Shown here: piece after piece, positions 58,552-64,000 of the stretch
Layout of the letters: the number at the start of each line of letters is the position of its first letter
How positions within the stretch are numbered: the stretch's first letter is position 1
Source of the DNA: Sorex araneus
Taxonomy: Eukaryota > Chordata > Mammalia > Eulipotyphla > Soricidae
DNA: 64,000 nt
Assembly: GCF_027595985.1 (NCBI RefSeq)
Contig: NC_073302.1
Span: forward strand, 9,488,966-9,552,965
Direction: 5' to 3'
Position numbers and translations under genes: made by a program
The notes under the pieces: model-generated
What the model was told of the DNA's origin: nothing
Seen by the model: the letters and a program-made list of their open reading frames with translations, nothing else
Database searches by the model: none

Positions 58552-59255
58552 CTGTTCTTAAGGATTTTTATATGTACTTTGAATATTAAAAGTCTTCTTC
58601 ATGAAAGTAAAAAAATGAACTTTCTAATTAGATATTTAGAGAGGGCAGTACTCTGAGAGTTGAGGGACATGAAAAAAAGAATCAGGGCATGATCACCATG
58701 GGAAATCTCTGAGCTTGGAGAATTAGCTATGAGGAAAATTATGTAAGTGTTTTTCTGTCAAAATGGAAAGGTTTGACCTTATTTTCAAAGCAATTGAGCA
58801 CCCACAGAAAGATTTAAGTGAGGTTATGAATGAAATAATTTAAATATTACATTGGTTACTTTGTCCACATAGCAAAGACACAAAATAGCAAATCAGTAAT
58901 GCTGCTAGGAGGCTGTTATACTGTAATTCAGGAATATGGTGAAGTCCACTTACCCTTGAACTAGAGATGAAGATAGAGATACATATAATTACAACTTTGG
59001 GACAAAATATGGGGAAATGAATAATACACTGCAGGTTTAAAGAAGAGCAAGAGAGTATTAGAAGCTCAACCAAAACATAATTCCGTGTGGTAATATCTGT
59101 AGACCTCAGAATGACAAATAGCAAAGCTATACTATAACACCATAGTTCGATGTATATGCATATACACACGAATAGACTCAACATATATACACACAAAATC
59201 TCACTGCTGAAGGTGATTCTCCTGTTCCACCACTTAGGGAATTAGCACATAATAC

Positions 59256-59600
59256 CTGAAGCTATGAGTCATGGGCAAGTTCTTCATTTTTATCTAGAAG
59301 CCAAAGTGAAGCAGACAGAGTCTCTGAGAGGCTTAATGATACATTGCAGAAGGAAGAAGAATTGTCAGTTCAAAACCGAGAAAGATAGATATATCAAAGT
59401 TACTTGTTTACAACTGCTGAGCAATCAGTGGGAATTCTAAATTTATAATCATTGAGAAGACTCTGGGGAACAGCTCACTCATCTAAGCTTCAAACTAAAC
59501 AAAGAGGAGACAAATAATTACTTCATTCCCATTGGTTCCCTTGAGAGAACCGTTTGTTGGTACTAGGCAATAGAGAATTCATCCTTGAAAACTCTGCTAG
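59256..59600 (-). promoter_or_regulatory. Candidate OR-5 promoter and non-coding exon 1
   Basis: Fourth member of the shared upstream block. On the + strand a perfect homeodomain core TAATTA (59515-59520) lies 16 bp from the O/E-like TCCCTTGAGA (59537-59546). A TATA-like GATATATC (about 59388-59395) follows at about 140 bp in gene direction, and the exon ends at donor CAG|GTATTATG (59256). The homeodomain plus O/E pairing is the known layout of OR promoters; the assignment here is inference. Confidence 0.55.
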
Positions 59601-59714
59601 GAGTTTTGTGTTTCACAAAGTATTTTGACTTTTTAGTTACCTCTGGGAAAACTGTGATTATGTATGAATAATACCATGCAAAACTCAGTCCTTTAAACCA
59701 GTTCTCAGGTTCTA

Positions 59715-59930
59715 TAGAAATGGGCTTATCGTGGCAAAGGGAGTGGGAATTGGAGGATGGAGAAGTTCAAGGGGGACTCTGAAACAAAGATAGAGGAAAG
59801 TGGACACTGGTACAGGACAGGTGGGGCTGGAATGTTATATGCATTGACTATAATATTGACAGTATTGTAAATCATGGTGGCTAAAATAAAATGTTTAATT
59901 TTTGTAAAATAACAGTAAAATAGAGATTGA
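59715..59930 (+). mobile_element. L1 3' end fragment, old
   Basis: Sequence like gtggacactggtacaggaca and tgactataatattgacagta, followed by aaaataaaatg; a diverged L1 3' UTR. Confidence 0.5.
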
Positions 59931-60300
59931 CTAAGATAATCTAATTCTCTTTTCATTCCTATGTCCCATACTATTGCAAGAAAAGCAGAAATATTCTAAT
60001 ACTTTCACCATCTAAGCAAAGTGATGAAGCAATTTATATTCTATCACCAGAATTAGACTCACCACAATGAGACATAATTTCCATAAATGTTGATCTATTG
60101 CTTACCATCTATGAAATGAACTTCTGTTGGTAGAAATTTATTACAGTTCTATATTTAGCCAGCCTACTTTGCTGAATTTCAGAGGTGAAAAGACTTCCTC
60201 CTCAAAGTTGGCAACCCAATGGATACTTCGTACTGCAAACATGAGATAATTGTAAAATCCATGTTGCTACAAGATATATTAAATGGATGTTCACTTATTG

Positions 60301-63165
60301 TTGGGGAAATTCTAATTAAAACAATGAGATTTCATCTCACACAAATGAGAATGGCATGTATCAAAAAGATAATAAAGTTGTGTTGATGAGGATGTGGTAA
60401 AAAAGGAACTCTAGTCATTGCTGGTAGGAATATATATATATATTTCTCTGGATATATATATGTATATATATATATATTCCCACCTCTGACTATTGTAAAC
60501 TGCACACCTCTGGTCACTGCAGTTTACAATAGTCAGAACATGGGAACAACCCAGATATCCAATGGCAGATGTGTGGATAAAGATATATACATAATAACAT
60601 TGTCAACAACTTTGTAAGTCACAGTGCCTAAATAAAAACAAATACTGTAAAGTCAGTTATAAGCCTTTTTACCTCAATAGTAATAAAATTAAATTTAAAT
60701 ACACAATATACACACAATGGAATACCATGCAGTCACAAGTAAGGATGAAGTCATGAAATTTGCTGTAAGGTGGATGGAACTGGAGGATCTTGTGTTAAGT
60801 GAGAACGACAAAAAAAAACACTGATGTTTTAACTAATCTATGCTATAAAGAATAACATGATAAGGGAATGGATGGTATCAAAAGTGGGCAAACACTTGAC
60901 CCTAGATATTAGGAACAAAAAAATGCCATAAAGGAAGAGAGAGATGGAGAGAAAAGCAATAGGAGGCAGTTTGAAGGCAACTTAAGGGCCAGGGTCAGAG
61001 GTGGAGGGCTCATGTGTGTGTGAAAGAGGGAGGGCTATCTATATGTCTAAACTACTGAAAGTCAAGACTTTTGTAAGAACGGGACCCAAATCACAATAAT
61101 TTCATATAAAAATGGGATTGTCAAGGTGACATGTTGGGGGTGGGAGGGAAACTGTGGTTATCAGTGGAAGAATGTGGACAATGGTGGTGTGATGAAGTTG
61201 GAATGTTGTATATCTGAAACTATTGTTAAGAGCTTTGTCAATCACAGTGCCTAAAAAAATTAAATATTACCAAAATTCACTATTGCAAACCTTATTACCT
61301 CAATAGTAGTACAATTAAATTTAAAACAAATTTTTAGAGGCACAGAATTCAAAATGTCATAATGCAATATTTTTCAATGTTAGATATTATTAGTATACTT
61401 GAATAAACTATCACAATTTAAAGATTTTCTTTATTAGTGTTCCTCTGGATGTTTTAGTTTCTTGTTTGATTTTCTCACTGTCTTTCTCTATGATGTACTT
61501 AGGTGTAGTTCTTTTTTTTAGAATTTATATTTCATCTTATTTAGCTTCTTGGATCTCTAAGCTGATGATTTTAATAAAATTTCAGAAGCACTGGGTTTTA
61601 TATTTCTTCATATAAGTTGTCTGCTTCATTCTCTTTTGCTAGTATCTTTTTGAGACTCAAGTTGTCAATTTTATTTTATTTTATTAGTTACAAAGTTCTC
61701 AGGTTTATGTCTCAGTTATACAATATTCAAACACCCATCCCTTCACCAGTGCCCATATTCCACCACCAAAAACCCCAAGTATACCCCTGCCCCCACCCCC
61801 AACCCCCTACTGTATAACTAATAAATTTCACTTCATTTTCTCTTTACTTTGATTATGTTCCATATTTCAACACAAAACTCACTATGGTTATTGGAGTTTC
61901 CACCCAAGAGAGACAGCCCTATTACCAAGGAAGCATTTGATAATTAATTTTCCATTGCTGGGAATGAAGAGATATGTAGCCCCACTGCTCCTGCTCCAAG
62001 TACATAACTCATTTTTTTTTCCTTTTTCCTTTTCCCTTTTTTCCCCCCACCATCCCCCTTCCCGAGCCTCATAGTGTGGTATACGCCACGCCGCATTTCT
62101 CCCTGAAAATGGGAAACAACCTGGAAAGAGGGATATTTCCTCTTCTCGGCCGGCGTGGGACTTTTACTTAGTTCACAGTCCAGAGAGGTGGCTGCTACAT
62201 TAATAACCTTCAATATTTCAACAAAAACTTACTGTATTGGAGTTTCCCCCCCAAGTCAGACCTGTTCAAAAGGAACTGTTTCACATTGCTGACAATTAGA
62301 GACATTAAGTCATGCGGATGCTGCTGCGTCTGTGCGGTTTTGGATTTCTGTATAAAGTCCAGGGAAAATTCTGCCAGAAATTGCATAGCCCAGCTCACAG
62401 TCCCAGTGCATTGCTGTAAGAAGTCTCTGGAATCAAAATCACTTTCAGCAGCTCCAAATTTATCTGGGCCGAGGGCGTGCCGGTTACACCCCCTTCCCAT
62501 GAGTCCCTAGGAGCCCCAAGTGTAAAAACCGAATACCTCTGGGTTAGGATTCTTAGAAGATGGCGCCTGCCATGTGGGTGCCGCCGCCGCCATTTTCCGT
62601 GCAGGAAGACAGGGTGGGGAGGAAAGATCCACCCCCGGGCAGCACAGAGTTGCAGCCCAGTTCGCAGTCCCAGTGCATTGCTATTAGAAGCTGCGCTGGA
62701 TGCCCGAATGTGTTAGGTCTCTGGAATCAAAGTCTTTAGGCACAGAGGGTCCCTCAAGTTGTCAATTTTAGATGATTTGCTATTATACCGAAATGCACTT
62801 AGTAGCTGCTTTGTTTCTTTGCTGTTTTTAGTCTCTGAACTTCAGAAAATTTTCTTTTTGCTTTTGAAATTTTGCAGATTCAGGTATCTCCAGTACCCCA
62901 GTGAACTTATCTAGTAATTTTTCTGCCTTTTAATATGGAACACTTAGATTTAAGAAAGTTCTAAATTTATTTTTATGACTAAAATCTCCATATCTTCACT
63001 CTCTTTAATTATTTTCTTCAAAATTATCTGGGAATATAATTTACATAATCTTTGGATATATACAAAAATCAGTGAAAAATAAGAACAGCAGTAATATATT
63101 AATAATATCAAATAATAATAATTGCTAATAATAGCAAAATACCGAAATAAGAAATTTTGACCATT
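60301..63165 (+). repeat. Segmental duplication B', partner of 16834-18530
   Basis: Same L1 3' end (ttggggaaattctaattaaa, gtggatggaactggaggatc), then the same non-L1-3' flank (ctggatgttttagtttcttg, gctgatgattttaataaaat), interrupted by the insertion 61674-62752 and resumed at 62771. A palindromic (TA)n tract lies at about 60430-60480. No gene. Confidence 0.8.
61674..62752 (-). mobile_element. 1.08-kb chimeric retroelement with 18-bp target-site duplication
   Basis: Flanked by exact ctcaagttgtcaatttta at 61656-61673 and 62753-62770; the duplication partner has the empty site at 18154-18171. In its own orientation it starts with two related ~290-bp GC-rich units, each carrying gcaatgcactgggactg. 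The first unit contains AAAATGGCGGCGGC, a YY1-like ATGGC motif. It then runs through an internal region and an L1-type 3' UTR (gggcactggtgaagggatgg) to a (TAAAA)n tail. No credible ORF. It looks like a non-autonomous element using L1 machinery. Confidence 0.8.
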
Positions 63166-63412
63166 GCACTGTAGCACTGTCGTCTCGTTGTTCATCAATT
63201 TGCTCAAGGGGGCACTAGTAATGGCTCCATTGTGAGACTTGTTACTATTTTTGGCATATCGAATCCACCATGGGTAGCTTGCCAGGCTCTGCTGCACAGG
63301 CGAAATACTCTCGATAGCTTGTCGAGCTCTTTGAGAGGAATGGAAGAATTGAACCCGGGTCGGCTGCGTGCAAGGCAAACACCCTATCTGCTGTGATATC
63401 GCTCCAGTCGTA
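63166..63412 (-). mobile_element. SINE, RTE-tailed form
   Basis: Antisense complete copy (gcactgtagcactgtcgtct to gtgatatcgctccagtc). It inserted about 100 bp away from the position of the SINE at 18622 in the duplication partner, so the two insertions are independent. Confidence 0.9.
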
Positions 63413-63779
63413 ATCCCTGAATACTGAGTGTGGCCCAAAGCAACAACAAAATTTCTCTTGTCTGAAGACCTTCTGGGTTAAATTTCCCACTTCCTATTAT
63501 AAACACTCATCATTTTAAAAATCCATACAATTGAGATAATTTTGAAAAGGTGATTGATTCCAAAGCACTTTAACTTTATAGTATACTTATATTTTTATTT
63601 CTTCTATAATATGTTGTTTCCAATTATGTTTTTTATGTCAAGGCTGTTGCTCTTAGTGATACTTATGCATCCTATGAGGAATATGCCCTGAATAAATAAC
63701 AATATTTATAATTACTTACTCAACAGTCAAAATTTCTACATCAAAAATGCCATTTTGATACTAAAATACAGAAATCCAA
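63413..63779. other. Gene-free AT-rich stretch
   Basis: Nothing recognised apart from a short SINE-like scrap at 63413-63440 (gtaatccctgaatactgagt). Confidence 0.5.
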
Positions 63780-64000
63780 AACTATGCTGCTGCTAGTGTG
63801 GCCTCCTGACCTCATATCTCTTCATTCTCAGCAATGGAAAACAAATTACCAAATGCTTTCTTTTCAGCAGACCGACTTTAGGGGGGAGAAACTCCAAATC
63901 AATAATAGTGAAATTTTTTGTTTAAATATTGAATGTAATCAAAGTAAAGTGAAAGTAAAGTGAAATTTACCAGTTACACCTGTGGGGTGGGGGGCTGGGG
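63780..64000 (+). mobile_element. Chimeric/L1-tailed element, cut by the window end
   Basis: Sense-strand match to the internal and 3' parts of 61674-62752 (atctcttcattctcagcaat, taatcaaagtaaagtgaaag), ending in a G-rich stretch (gtggggtggggggctgggg). The rest lies outside the window. Confidence 0.7.

Larger units (their letters stand above)
56656..59255 (-). other. Predicted OR-5 5' intron
   Basis: Donor TTCAG|GTATTATG (G at 59255) and acceptor CATACCCAG (ending 56656): 2,600 nt. It contains a young SINE (57554-57720), an L1-tailed insertion (58273-58551) and sequence homologous to the OR-2 intron. Confidence 0.5.

Noticed and set aside
1-64000. A novel defence, toxin or other non-OR gene system
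   Set aside because: Apart from the ORs and retroelement relics, no frame in the window has protein-family features. The novelty here is in repeats, regulation and duplication structure.

Overview
The window is vertebrate nuclear DNA from a placental mammal: AT-rich, crowded with retroelements, and carrying five intact single-exon olfactory receptor (OR) genes. Two things point to a shrew-like eulipotyphlan, probably Sorex. One is the very abundant SINE whose tRNA-like head begins GGGGCTGGAGCGATAGCACA; the other is its association with an RTE-type LINE. The species assignment is from memory of repeat families and is moderate confidence. Nothing prokaryotic is present.

Layout. OR-1 lies on the + strand (12420-13361). 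OR-2 (21590-22525), OR-3 (37186-38121), OR-4 (48283-49218) and OR-5 (55702-56643) lie on the - strand. All five are class II family 1 receptors and look most like the mammalian OR1J subfamily: OR-1 resembles OR1J2/OR1J4, and OR-2 to OR-5 resemble OR1J1. The rest is repeats: L1 (mostly 3' ends and antisense ORF2 pieces), a tRNA-headed SINE family in two tail versions, RTE fragments, an ERV pol fragment, possible solo LTRs, microsatellites, and a GC-rich L1-tailed chimeric retroelement.

The cluster grew by duplication. Segment A (34935-46149, with OR-3) and segment B (46260-55590, with OR-4) are a recent head-to-tail tandem duplication, joined by a 110-bp GC-rich filler. Differences between the copies date later events: a SINE was gained in A and about 1.6 kb was lost from B. 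A second, older pair (16834-18530 and 60301-63165) flanks the - strand genes.

The - strand genes also share an upstream block (25977-26345, 38317-38665, 49419-49765, 59256-59600). It contains an O/E (Olf1/EBF)-like motif, in two families a nearby homeodomain-type motif, a TATA-like element about 140 bp further on, and a conserved splice donor. With the splice acceptor just before each start codon, it predicts a non-coding first exon and an intron of about 0.18 kb (OR-3, OR-4), 2.6 kb (OR-5) or 3.4 kb (OR-2). I regard this shared promoter/first-exon unit, together with the SINE family that has one head and two mobilisation tails, as the most informative content of the window.
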